64,000 bases of DNA from Mucilaginibacter ginsenosidivorans (GTDB lineage: Bacteria; Bacteroidota; Bacteroidia; Sphingobacteriales; Sphingobacteriaceae): the NCBI RefSeq assembly GCF_007971025.1, contig NZ_CP042436.1, forward strand, positions 2,852,001 through 2,916,000, read 5' to 3'. Below the pieces are notes generated by a model. It was not told where the DNA came from. It made no database searches and saw only the letters and a list, made by a program, of their open reading frames with translations. Positions 33,464-41,655 of the stretch are shown here, in pieces. How positions within the stretch are numbered: the stretch's first letter is position 1; each line of letters starts with the position of its first letter. The position numbers and the translations under genes are program-made.

Positions 33464-35917
33464 ATGATCCGGAATTTTCTCAAAATAGCCTGGCGCAATG
33501 TCGTCCGCCATAAGGCACATGCCGCCATCAATGTAACGGGCCTTGCCCTGGGCATGACCTGCTGCCTGTTTATCTTCCTTTGGGTGCTGGATGAAAAAGG
33601 CATCGATAATTTTCACTCGAACGGCAAAGATCTATATGTTTTGTATGCGACTACCAAGGCGAACGGCCAGGTGTCTGCCAGTTACAATATGTCCACAAAG
33701 TTTGATACCACTACGCGGCCGTATAAACGCAGCTACCTGGTGGAGGATGCAAAAGCGGCAGTACCTGGTATTATTGATTATGCCAATTACGCCACGGGCT
33801 ACGATTTGCCCTGGGGGCATCCCGAAACTTTGCAGGTTGGCGAGAAGATCGTAAAAATGAACGGTTCGCGCGCAGGCGCGGATTTTTTTAAGATGTTCAG
33901 TTTTTCCATTATCGCAGGCAGCAACGCCGTAACCGCGCTAAACAGCCGGGCTAATATGGCTATATCGCGCCATACGGCCGAGGTCTTTTTCCGAACGCCT
34001 GCAAATGCTATTGGTAAGAGTATCCGCTATGAAAATAAGTATAGTTTTATTGTCAGCAGCGTTTTTGAAGATGTTCCTGAACATAGTTCGCTGAAATTTG
34101 ATTTTGTTCTTAGCTGGGAATTACAGGATCGCATGCTGGAATGGTCGTCCAATAATTTTGATACCTATATCCAGTTAGCCGATAGTGCCGATCCGAAGCA
34201 AGTAGAAGCTGCCCTGAACCGGTCCCTGCGCAACCGGCTGGTTTTTTCCGGGGGCTTTATATACCCTGTAATATCGAAGGGTTCTGAATATCATGTTGGC
34301 TTGCAACGTTTTGGCGACAGGTACCTGCACAATATTTTTGTCAACGGCAAACCCACCGAAGGGCGCATCCAATATGTGAAAATATTCAGCCAGGTGGCCA
34401 TATTCATACTCATCATCGCCTGCATAAATTTCATGAACCTTGCCACTGCCCGTTCGGTAAAACGGGCCAAAGAGGTGGGCGTACGTAAAGTAGTAGGCTC
34501 GAGCCGCGGTAATCTTGTCGGCCAGTTTTTCGGTGAATCATTGCTGTTTTCATTCCTGGCCATGGTGTTTTCCATCGTATTGCTGATTGTCCTGCTACCT
34601 GCGTTCAACAGCTTTACGGGCAAGCAATTTGGTTTCCCGTTAGTACACCTGTCATTTTGGGTTTCTCTTGTCAGCCTGGCTTTGATTACCGGCCTCGTGG
34701 CGGGCAGTTACCCGGCCCTTTATCTTTCGTCGCTAAAACCGGTTAGGATATTGAAAGGTACGCTGCGCTTTACCCGTGGCGCTACCTGGTTCCGCAAGGG
34801 GCTTACTGTTTTCCAGTTTGTCATGTCCATTATCCTACTCATCGCTACCATGGTCATCACGCGGCAAACCAGCTATGTGCAAAATGCGCATTTGGGGTAT
34901 GATAAGGAAAATATGATCTATACCCGTATCGAGGGTGAATTATCCCAAAAGAACAAATACCTGCTGTTTAAGCAGGAAGCATTGAAGATGCCCGGCATCG
35001 CCATGGTCGACCGTACGACCGAGGTGCCGCAAGCCATGAATTTTGTGGTTAATGATGACCAGATCACCTGGCAGGGTAAGAATAGGACCGATGTTGTTGG
35101 CGTTAAACCTGCTTCGGTAGGGTTTGATTTTGTGAAGATCATGAAACTGCAAATGGCCGAAGGCCGGGATTTTTCCCCGGCGAACCCAACCGACTCCACC
35201 GACGCCTTTTTGGTTAACGAGGAAGCTGTTAAAGAAATGGGCTGGAAAGATGCGATCGGAAAATCGGTGCAGGCCTGGGCGAAGAAGGGTCATATCATTG
35301 GTGTGCTGAAGGATTTTCATACCCAATCGTTGCACGAGCCTATCAAACCCATCCTGCTGGATATTAAGGAAGGTGAGTACTTTGGCGTCATCGTCGTGCG
35401 TACCCAGCCCGGTAAAACGCGCGAAGCAATTGCAAGCATGGCGAAAGTGTATCGGGACCTCAATCCAAAATATCCTTTTTCCTACCAGTTTGTCGACCAG
35501 GAATATAAAAAACTCTACAGCAGCGAACTGATCATTTCGCAGTTATCCATCGTATTTGCGGTAGTAGCCATCCTGATATCCTGCCTCGGCCTTTTGGGGC
35601 TGGTGATGTTCTCGGCCGAGCAGCGTATCAAGGAATTTGGTGTTCGCAAGGTGCTGGGTGCATCGCTCAGCCAGCTGATGGCCCTGTTTGCCTCCGACTT
35701 TTTAAAGCTGGTTTTAATCGCTTTTTTGGTGGCTGCACCACTGGGCTGGTACGCCATGAGCCGCTGGCTGCAGGATTTTGCTTATAAGATCGACCTATCG
35801 TGGTGGATATTTGTGGCAGCCGGGATAGGGTCGCTGGCAATTGCCTTATTTACATTGAGTTACGAGGCTTTTAAAACTGCCGTGGCCAATCCTGTGAAAA
35901 ATCTCCGTTCCGAATAA
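33464..35917 (+). CDS. FtsX/MacB-type ABC transporter permease
   Basis: An 817-residue protein from ATG 33464. The layout is that of the large Bacteroidota permeases. It has one N-terminal helix (INVTGLALGMTCCLFIFLWV), a periplasmic MacB-PCD domain, a central FtsX helix block with VKRAKEVGVRKVVGSSR, a second periplasmic domain, and a final FtsX block (EQRIKEFGVRKVLGASLSQL). No ATPase gene is in the operon, so the ATP-binding subunit must come from elsewhere. Such permeases usually move lipoproteins or drugs, or act in mechanotransmission. Being co-transcribed with three secreted binding proteins is unusual. Confidence 0.92.
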   Translation: MIRNFLKIAWRNVVRHKAHAAINVTGLALGMTCCLFIFLWVLDEKGIDNFHSNGKDLYVLYATTKANGQVSASYNMSTKFDTTTRPYKRSYLVEDAKAAVPGIIDYANYATGYDLPWGHPETLQVGEKIVKMNGSRAGADFFKMFSFSIIAGSNAVTALNSRANMAISRHTAEVFFRTPANAIGKSIRYENKYSFIVSSVFEDVPEHSSLKFDFVLSWELQDRMLEWSSNNFDTYIQLADSADPKQVEAALNRSLRNRLVFSGGFIYPVISKGSEYHVGLQRFGDRYLHNIFVNGKPTEGRIQYVKIFSQVAIFILIIACINFMNLATARSVKRAKEVGVRKVVGSSRGNLVGQFFGESLLFSFLAMVFSIVLLIVLLPAFNSFTGKQFGFPLVHLSFWVSLVSLALITGLVAGSYPALYLSSLKPVRILKGTLRFTRGATWFRKGLTVFQFVMSIILLIATMVITRQTSYVQNAHLGYDKENMIYTRIEGELSQKNKYLLFKQEALKMPGIAMVDRTTEVPQAMNFVVNDDQITWQGKNRTDVVGVKPASVGFDFVKIMKLQMAEGRDFSPANPTDSTDAFLVNEEAVKEMGWKDAIGKSVQAWAKKGHIIGVLKDFHTQSLHEPIKPILLDIKEGEYFGVIVVRTQPGKTREAIASMAKVYRDLNPKYPFSYQFVDQEYKKLYSSELIISQLSIVFAVVAILISCLGLLGLVMFSAEQRIKEFGVRKVLGASLSQLMALFASDFLKLVLIAFLVAAPLGWYAMSRWLQDFAYKIDLSWWIFVAAGIGSLAIALFTLSYEAFKTAVANPVKNLRSE

Positions 35918-35940
35918 TATCTAACTGATCTGTAAATGCG

Positions 35941-35968
35941 CAAAAGCGGACAGCGATGTTCGCTTTTG
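35941..35968 (+). terminator. Hairpin after the permease gene
   Basis: CAAAAGCG (35941-35948) pairs with CGCTTTTG (35961-35968) about 20 bases after the permease stop. There is no long T tract, so termination is only possible. The rest of the 496-bp gap (35918-36413) holds the inverted REP-like pair at 36192-36326 and no gene. Confidence 0.35.
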
Positions 35969-36191
35969 ATGCAACAGGGCATTGGGGTTAAAAAATTATA
36001 TTGCTGATAATCAAATAATTAGTTGCTGGCATTATAATTAATGTAAAATAGACGGCTTATATCTTAGTGTGGGATATGAGGTTTAGTTGGTGATGGCGTT
36101 CCGGGGTGAGATACGGAACGCTTTTTTGTTTAAAACAGAAGGGATAGTTCCCTTCGCGAACGATATAAACGCGGGTATATCCGCGTTTAGT

Positions 36192-36326
36192 ACTCTCCCC
36201 GACATCGCTAAGTCGCCTGTCGGCCCTCTCTCCACCTTTGGCGTAAAGAGGGCAAAAAATATTTATAAGCCCTTTTTATGGCTTGACATAGGGAGGGTGG
36301 TCGGCGAAGCAATGACCGGGTGAGTC
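36192..36326. repeat. Inverted pair of REP-like palindromic repeats (units A and B)
   Basis: Unit A (36192-36252, plus) has an ACTCTCCCCGAC head and a CCCTCTCT...AAAGAGGG hairpin. Unit B (36270-36326) is its reverse orientation, ending GGGTGAGTC, with its own hairpin. The two face each other like the arms of a BIME. Related units lie at 41397-41451, 41527-41584 and 59036-59093. Confidence 0.75.
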
Positions 36327-36413
36327 TGCAACGTGCGTTTATTTGGCTTCCTTTTAAGGCTATCTGCTCCCTGCAATTAAAAATTTCTACATTTATGGTT
36401 CAATAAACCAATT

Positions 36414-38392
36414 ATGACTTCGTATCGCCGTTTTATTATTCTGCTGTTAGTGATCATCGCGCCGTCAGCTTTTGCGGCAAAAACTGTAACCATTACCTCG
36501 CCCGATAAAAACATAATCTTCCGTTTGGATGCCGGGCCGAAGGGCCTTATCTACAGGATCACTTACAAAGGGAATATACTGATCGACAACTCGCGTTTAG
36601 CTATCAGTTTTAAAAACGGCGGTGAGTTTGGCGGAAATGTGAAAATTGGCAAACCGGTGTTCCAAAAGATGGAGGAAACCTATGATCTGGTTGTAGGCCG
36701 ATCAAGTCATGTACACAGCCTGAGTAACAATGTGGTGGTGCCGGTAATTGAAAACGGAGGATCAAAAAGAGAACTTAATGTTGAAATCAGAATTTTTAAC
36801 GATGGCGCGGCCTTCCGCTATGTAATGCCCGCGAAAGCCGGTTGGGAGAAGGTAGAAATAACGGATGAAGCCGATCAATTTAACTTTACCGGCGACCCGA
36901 CTGCACTAACGCTTTTCAGGGAAAGCTATACTACCTCGCACGAGGGTTTGTACGACCGCCTTGCCGTTAGCAAAATAAAACCTGATACGCTGATGGATAT
37001 GCCGGCCTTATTTGAATATCCCAAAGGGATTTACATGGCCATTACCGAGGCTAACCTGCTGGATTATGCCGGAATGTATCTGATAAAGCATAATGGAATT
37101 ATCCAAAGCGCACTTTCGCCCTTGCCGCACCAAAAGGAATTAAAAGTTATAGCCCAATTGCCGCATAACAGCCCCTGGCGGGTAATGGAGATAAGCGACC
37201 GGGCGGGGGCGTTCATCGAATCTAATATCCTGACCAACCTGAGTGAACCCTGCCGGATAAAAGATCTGAGCTGGATAAAGCCCGGTAAAACCACCTTCCC
37301 CTGGTGGAACGGCAATGTATCGCCCGATACCTCCTGGGCGCCGGGGAACAACTATGATTTCAATATGTATTACGCCAACTTCTGCGCAAAATATGGCCTG
37401 GGTTATCATACGGTCGTGGAATACGGACTGCACGAATGGTACGTGAACGATGGCGAAGGTTTTCAACCCGGTCCTCATGCCGACCCGTCAAGGGCCGTCC
37501 CCGGACTTGACATGCAGCAGTTGTGCGATTCGGCTAAGAAAATAGGCGTCGGCATACGCGTGTGGGTGCATTTTTATGCTTTGTATCCCAAACTCGATGA
37601 AACTTTCGCCCAATATGAAAAATGGGGTATCAAGGGCCTGATGTGCGATTTTATGGATCGCGACGACCAGGAAATGGTTAACATGCAGACGGAAATATTG
37701 GAGAAAGCGGCGCAGCACCATCTGCACATCCAGTTTCACGGGGCTTACAAACCCACCGGTACTGCCCGTACTTATCCCAATGAATTTACCCGCGAGGGCA
37801 CGCTGAACTACGAGAATGATAAATGGAACACCATTGTAACGCCGGATGCGGATGTGAATATCGCCTTTACCCGGCTGCTCGCCGGTTCGACAGATTATCA
37901 TTTGGGTGGATTTCGCGCAGCAAATCTTAAAACCTTCAAACAGCATTATACTGCGCCTATGGTGTTGGGTACGCGCTGCCATATGCTGGGCATGTATGTG
38001 GTATTGGAGAACGAGCAGGGCATGGTATGCGATTACCCAGATGCCTATATCGATCAGCCAGGCTTCGAGTTTTTGCAGCAGGTACCCCTAACCTGGGACG
38101 AAACCAAGGTGCTGAACGCCAAAGTAAGCGACTACGTTACCGTGGCCCGCCGCAAGGGGGCGAATGGTACATAGGTACCATCAGCAACAATACGGCGCAT
38201 GATATTAAAACGGCATTATCCTTCCTTCCCGCGGGCGACTACACTGCTGAAATTTATAGTGATGCGCCGGATGCAAATACCGCCCCTGACCACCTGGTAA
38301 AAGTTATCAGGCAGGTAAATAACCAAACCATTCTTGATACCAACTTAGCCGCAGGCGGCGGCCAGGTAGTGAGAGTGTATAAAACGAAGTGA
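36414..38392 (+). pseudogene. Glycoside hydrolase family 97 enzyme with a one-base frameshift
   Basis: Reading from ATG 36414 gives a signal peptide (to ~residue 20) and GH97 blocks: TSPDKNIIFRLDA, the (beta/alpha)8 barrel with WWNGNVSPDTSW, GIKGLMCDFMDRDDQ (likely acidic catalytic or nucleophile region) and FHGAYKPTG. The frame breaks in a five-G run at 38156-38160: VARRKG continues out of frame to a stop at 38174. The +1-restored frame reads GEWYIGTISNN through the normal C-terminal beta domain to 38392. One missing G restores about 659 residues. GH97 enzymes are retaining or inverting alpha-glucosidases or galactosidases. It may be a true lesion, a phase-variable tract or a sequencing error. 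Confidence 0.88.
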
Positions 38393-38478
38393 TTTTTGCT
38401 AAAAATGTATGACCTGCTGAACTTGTTTCAGCAACTCAATTGCAAGGCAGACGTCAGGTTGATAAATGATCCCGTGAG

Positions 38479-38499
38479 ATCCCGAACCAAGTTCGGGAT
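38479..38499. repeat. Short dispersed hairpin
   Basis: ATCCCGAAC (38479-38487) pairs with GTTCGGGAT (38491-38499) around CAA. It is a typical dispersed Bacteroidota hairpin between convergent genes and has no T tract. Confidence 0.6.
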
Positions 38500-38511
38500 G
38501 ACTGATCGGGC

Positions 38512-38736
38512 TCAAAAAAGATCCGTTACCCTGGTATGTTTCCTTTTGATGTACTTGCGAAAATCGAGCACAATGCCGGCGAAGAAGTAAAATATCAGCG
38601 GGAAGCCGACAGCCAGGAATGAAGAGTAGATAAAAAACAGCCTTATTTTAGAGATAGAGATATTAAAGCGTTCGCCAAGGTAGGTGCAAACACCAAAAGA
38701 ATACCGTTCAAAAAATGTAATTATCCGTTGCAACAT
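38512..38736 (-). CDS. PspC-domain membrane protein
   Basis: A 74-residue protein from ATG 38736 (a longer frame is possible). The PspC domain is clear: RYSFGVCTYLGERFNIS (~12-28), then SKIRLFFIYSSFLAVGFPLI and FYFFAGIVLDFRKYIKRK. It has two hydrophobic stretches. PspC domains sense or respond to envelope stress. It follows the DUF2851 gene with a start two bases after its stop, so the two are co-transcribed. Confidence 0.82.
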   Translation of the reverse strand: MLQRIITFFERYSFGVCTYLGERFNISISKIRLFFIYSSFLAVGFPLIFYFFAGIVLDFRKYIKRKHTRVTDLF

Positions 38737-38737
38737 A

Positions 38738-40024
38738 TCAGGCCATTCTAAGTATTTTATTTCCAACGCCACATTGCAGGCATTTCTTATAGCTGCAGTA
38801 ATTGTTTTTCAGCTCCAGCAACGCCTGCGAATCAAAAGCGGTATTAACCTTTATACCCAGCAAACCGAAATTTGTTACAATATTATTTTCCTCGGCAGGT
38901 AATTTTTCTAACAATTTCAGGCTGCGGTTGACGTAATACTCCTGTTGGTTGTGCTTTCCGTAACTGAATAAAATTAGTACAAAAGTATTTAATAAGAGAA
39001 TATCTATGGAAGATTCGCCCAAACTTTTTGACGACGCCCTGGATTCCGCATCAAAACGATAATGGGTTTCCCAATACGGGTTAACCTCAAGATCGGTGAA
39101 TAATTTCCGCAGGTGGGTAACGTCCTTGATGTCGATCATTTTGGAAAACAAATGATTGGATTTGACGATCAGCGCCGCAAATTGCGCCAGCCGGATGGTC
39201 GGAAAATTCTGCGGGCGCATCCGCATAAATTTCCACAGGTGTTTTTCAACAGGTGCGAGGTTATATTTCTTCCGCAGGAAAGCATATTCCTCCTGCAATT
39301 TTTGGGGATATTCGTCTTTCCATTCTCCTTCCAAAAAGCCGGCCTGGCCAAATATCAATGCCTCAACCTGTAAGGGATTGTTCTTATGCTTGGACAACGT
39401 AATTTGTGGCAGCGATTTGGCCAGCAGTTCGAAGGGCAGGGCATTGGTTTTAAAGCCAAACTGGGCCGCCAAAAACTGGTAAAAAGTTTCCTCCCAATCG
39501 CCTTTGTTCTTCTCCAGCGCCGCCATTACAGCAGCCGAACGCTTTTCCAGCCGCTCAACCAAAACCCGTGTCAGCCAGTTTCGCAGGGTTATATCGTCTA
39601 CATGCCTGATCGTTCCCTCGCAGGGGACAAACTGCTGGTTGCCAAATACAAGGCCGTGATAACGGTTATACAGGTCGGGCGATATTCGATCCTTCAATTC
39701 TAAAGTGGCCAGTTGGCGGCCGTCCGGCAGCACGATCGGTTCATCATCCCGGTACACCACATGTAATATCACATTTTTATAGGCGCCATCGTGCGTATGT
39801 TTGTGCTTATGCCAGTCGGACGAGTTGATATGCAGCTCCACGTTCCCGGCCCAGGTAGTATCACCAATGCGCAGCCGCGCGTTGTGGAAATCGGGCCCAG
39901 AGTCACTGTTCGGCAACCCGGCCGAGAATACTTCAATGCTTTCGCCTGCCGTGGTTTGCAAATTATCGCGGTCGAACAGGCGAAATTTCCAGATGTAATG
40001 GATAAAGTCTTCGGTGAAAAACAT
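38738..40024 (-). CDS. DUF2851 family protein
   Basis: A 428-residue protein, MFFTEDFIHYIWKFRLF, with AGLPNSDSGPDFHNARL and WAGNVELHINSSDWHKH, which define DUF2851. A CSYKKCLQCGVGN segment near residue 415 may bind zinc. The SGPDF and ElHxxSsDW pattern recalls nuclease folds, but activity is unproven. It is upstream of the PspC gene in the same transcript. The IS110 element starts 68 bases from its ATG. Confidence 0.85.
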   Translation of the reverse strand: MFFTEDFIHYIWKFRLFDRDNLQTTAGESIEVFSAGLPNSDSGPDFHNARLRIGDTTWAGNVELHINSSDWHKHKHTHDGAYKNVILHVVYRDDEPIVLPDGRQLATLELKDRISPDLYNRYHGLVFGNQQFVPCEGTIRHVDDITLRNWLTRVLVERLEKRSAAVMAALEKNKGDWEETFYQFLAAQFGFKTNALPFELLAKSLPQITLSKHKNNPLQVEALIFGQAGFLEGEWKDEYPQKLQEEYAFLRKKYNLAPVEKHLWKFMRMRPQNFPTIRLAQFAALIVKSNHLFSKMIDIKDVTHLRKLFTDLEVNPYWETHYRFDAESRASSKSLGESSIDILLLNTFVLILFSYGKHNQQEYYVNRSLKLLEKLPAEENNIVTNFGLLGIKVNTAFDSQALLELKNNYCSYKKCLQCGVGNKILRMA

Positions 40025-40085
40025 CGAACTAAAATAGGCAAATTATTTGAAATTGCTTTGCTGCCCTAGGGTACAGCCGTGAGTA

Positions 40086-40092
40086 GACTCAC
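40086..40092 (+). repeat. Left fragment of the REP-like unit split by the IS110 element
   Basis: GACTCAC is the head of a REP-like unit whose remainder begins at 41397 (CCCGACATCGCTCAG). Joining 40092 to 41397 rebuilds a full head matching the copy at 41527-41584 (minus). This is the footprint of the insertion. Confidence 0.85.
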
Positions 40093-40194
40093 CTTTGGTT
40101 TAAAGGATGTCCAATTACTTAGATATTGCTATTATTAAAATTGGGGGTTTCTAAGGGGGGTGTTAGCAAACCAGAGTTATTGTGGAAAGTTATT

Positions 40195-40328
40195 ATAAAA
40201 GGCAGGGTGAACTTTTCGACTCACTAGCTAAGCGCTTATCGGGGTAATAGTCCCTGCCTTTTATGATTGCCTAAGGCCCAACTAGAATACTTTCTTTGCG
40301 ACAACAAAGGTGATTGGCAAAAGGCAAT
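40195..40328 (+). ncRNA. IS110 bridge RNA (target- and donor-binding loops)
   Basis: Target loop: a perfect 13-bp stem (40195-40207 with 40252-40264). The 5' guide GACTCAC (40218-40224) equals the left target 40086-40092. The 3' guide TCGGGGT (40239-40245) is complementary to the rebuilt right target ACCCCGA. Donor loop: stem ATTGCCT (40266-40272) with AGGCAAT (40322-40328). The 5' guide CTAGAATAC (40282-40290) equals the right element end 41388-41396. The 3' guide CAAAGGT (40305-40311) is complementary to the left end ACCTTTG (40091-40097). All four guides share the AC core. The transcript ends are not known and may extend further 5'. Confidence 0.88.
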
Positions 40329-40355
40329 TTATTAACGTATTTAAAGGATAAACGT

Positions 40356-41348
40356 ATGAAAAGCTGGAATGTTATTTTAGGTGTTGACGTGTCTAAGTTA
40401 ACGCTCGACATCTGTTGTGCAGAACGGAACCTGCACATCAAGATTGATAATTGCTCCAAAGGGTTCACCATACTTAAAAAATGGTGCAGGACCAATGAGA
40501 TAGACCTGAACCAAACGCTAATGGTGATGGAATATACCGGTGGTTACGAATACCGTTTCATGCAGTTCTGCGAGTCGTTATCTATTTCTTATAGCCGGAT
40601 ACCTGGTTTGGAGATCAAACAATCAATGGGTATGACCAGGGGTAAAAGCGACCAGGCTGATGCCTTCCGTATCGGGCAATATGGCGAAGAAAAAAGTAAA
40701 CGTCTGAAGCCTTCAAAACCACTGGATAACAATATATTAAAACTGAAGCAGTTGCTATCATTCCGTAAAAGACTGGTTCGTGAAAAGGCGGGGTTGGAAA
40801 GCACGGTTAAAGAAAGAGGGCATATGTATTCCATGAAGAAAGCAGATACAGTTACTCATATTGCTCAGTCCAAAATAAAAGCGGATAAAAAATACATAAT
40901 CGAGGTAGAACAGGAGATCATGAAAGTAATCAAAGGCGACGAATCGATGTTATTAACCTACCGGATCATAACCAGTATTAAAGGCATAGGGCCGGTCAAT
41001 GCATGGATGACCATAGCCTACACCGAGAACTTTACCAGCTTTACAGATGCGCGGAAATACGCAGTATATGTGGGAGTGATTCCGTTTGAGCACACTTCAG
41101 GCACGAGTATCAAAGGACGAAAGCAGGTAAGTCATCTGGCCCACAAAGGGTTAAAAAATGAGTTAAACCAGGCAGCCAAAACAGCAATAGCTCACGATCC
41201 GGAACTCAAGGCTTATGCAGAAAGAAAGCTTGAAAATAAATGTTACCCATTAGTATTAAACAACGTTAAATTCAAGCTGATCCTTAGAATGTTTTCATTA
41301 GTGAAAAGAGGTGAATTGTATGCGCAAAACTATAAGAGAGCAGCATAA
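40356..41348 (+). CDS. IS110-family transposase (DEDD recombinase)
   Basis: A 330-residue protein from ATG 40356. The N-terminal RuvC-like domain has the DEDD set: Asp11 (GVDVSK), Glu59 (VMEYTGGYE), Asp99 and Asp102 (KSDQADA). The C-terminal Tnp domain has SIKGIGPVNAWM and PFEHTSGTSIKGRKQVSHL with the likely catalytic Ser248. IS110 enzymes use a bridge RNA to recombine the element into a chosen site. The gene is intact. It is preceded by the bridge RNA, which could also serve as part of its 5' leader. Confidence 0.96.
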   Translation: MKSWNVILGVDVSKLTLDICCAERNLHIKIDNCSKGFTILKKWCRTNEIDLNQTLMVMEYTGGYEYRFMQFCESLSISYSRIPGLEIKQSMGMTRGKSDQADAFRIGQYGEEKSKRLKPSKPLDNNILKLKQLLSFRKRLVREKAGLESTVKERGHMYSMKKADTVTHIAQSKIKADKKYIIEVEQEIMKVIKGDESMLLTYRIITSIKGIGPVNAWMTIAYTENFTSFTDARKYAVYVGVIPFEHTSGTSIKGRKQVSHLAHKGLKNELNQAAKTAIAHDPELKAYAERKLENKCYPLVLNNVKFKLILRMFSLVKRGELYAQNYKRAA

Positions 41349-41396
41349 AAAGAACTTTTTTCTGATAAATTTGCATATATGGTAAACCTAGAATAC

Positions 41397-41584
41397 CCCG
41401 ACATCGCTCAGCCGCTCGTCGGCCCTCTCTTCGCCTTTGGCGGAAAGAGGGCTGTAAAACACAAACCCCAACCCGCACTATCCGCTTACAATTATGTAAA
41501 GACGAATTTCTTAAACTTAGGAACAACCCTCTTTGCTGCCCGCAGCAGAGAGGGTCGACGAGCGTAGCGTCGTCGGGGTGAGTC
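41397..41584. repeat. Inverted pair of REP-like repeats (units C and D)
   Basis: Unit C (41397-41451, plus) lacks its first bases, which lie left of the IS. Unit D (41527-41584, minus) is complete and contains the exact site GACTCACCCCGA on the minus strand (41584-41573). Each unit ends in a CCCTCTCT...AAAGAGGG hairpin with a GC-rich stem. D therefore shows the empty target of the IS110 element. Confidence 0.8.
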
Positions 41585-41655
41585 AAACGTCAGCCAGGTA
41601 AAACGACTGCCTACCCCACGGCCAAATAATATTTAATTTTTATCTTTCACCCGTC

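Larger units (their letters stand above)
40093..41396 (+). mobile_element. IS110-family insertion sequence (about 1304 bp)
   Basis: The ends were set by rebuilding the target: GACTCAC before 40093 and CCCGAC after 41396 join into GACTCACCCCGAC. ACC occurs at both ends, and the guides show the core is AC. There are no terminal inverted repeats, as expected. The left non-coding end is long (263 bp) and the right end short (48 bp), the IS110-group layout. The element encodes one DEDD transposase and a bridge RNA in its left end. Confidence 0.9.

Noticed and set aside
36087..36323. Open frame across the repeat region
   Set aside because: It is a by-product of the REP-like units A and B; the same words occur in non-coding copies.
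38396..38590. Open frame after the GH97 gene
   Set aside because: It runs through a dispersed hairpin and overlaps the PspC gene on the other strand.
41379..41567. Open frame after the IS110 transposase
   Set aside because: It lies inside REP units C and D and has no protein-like features.
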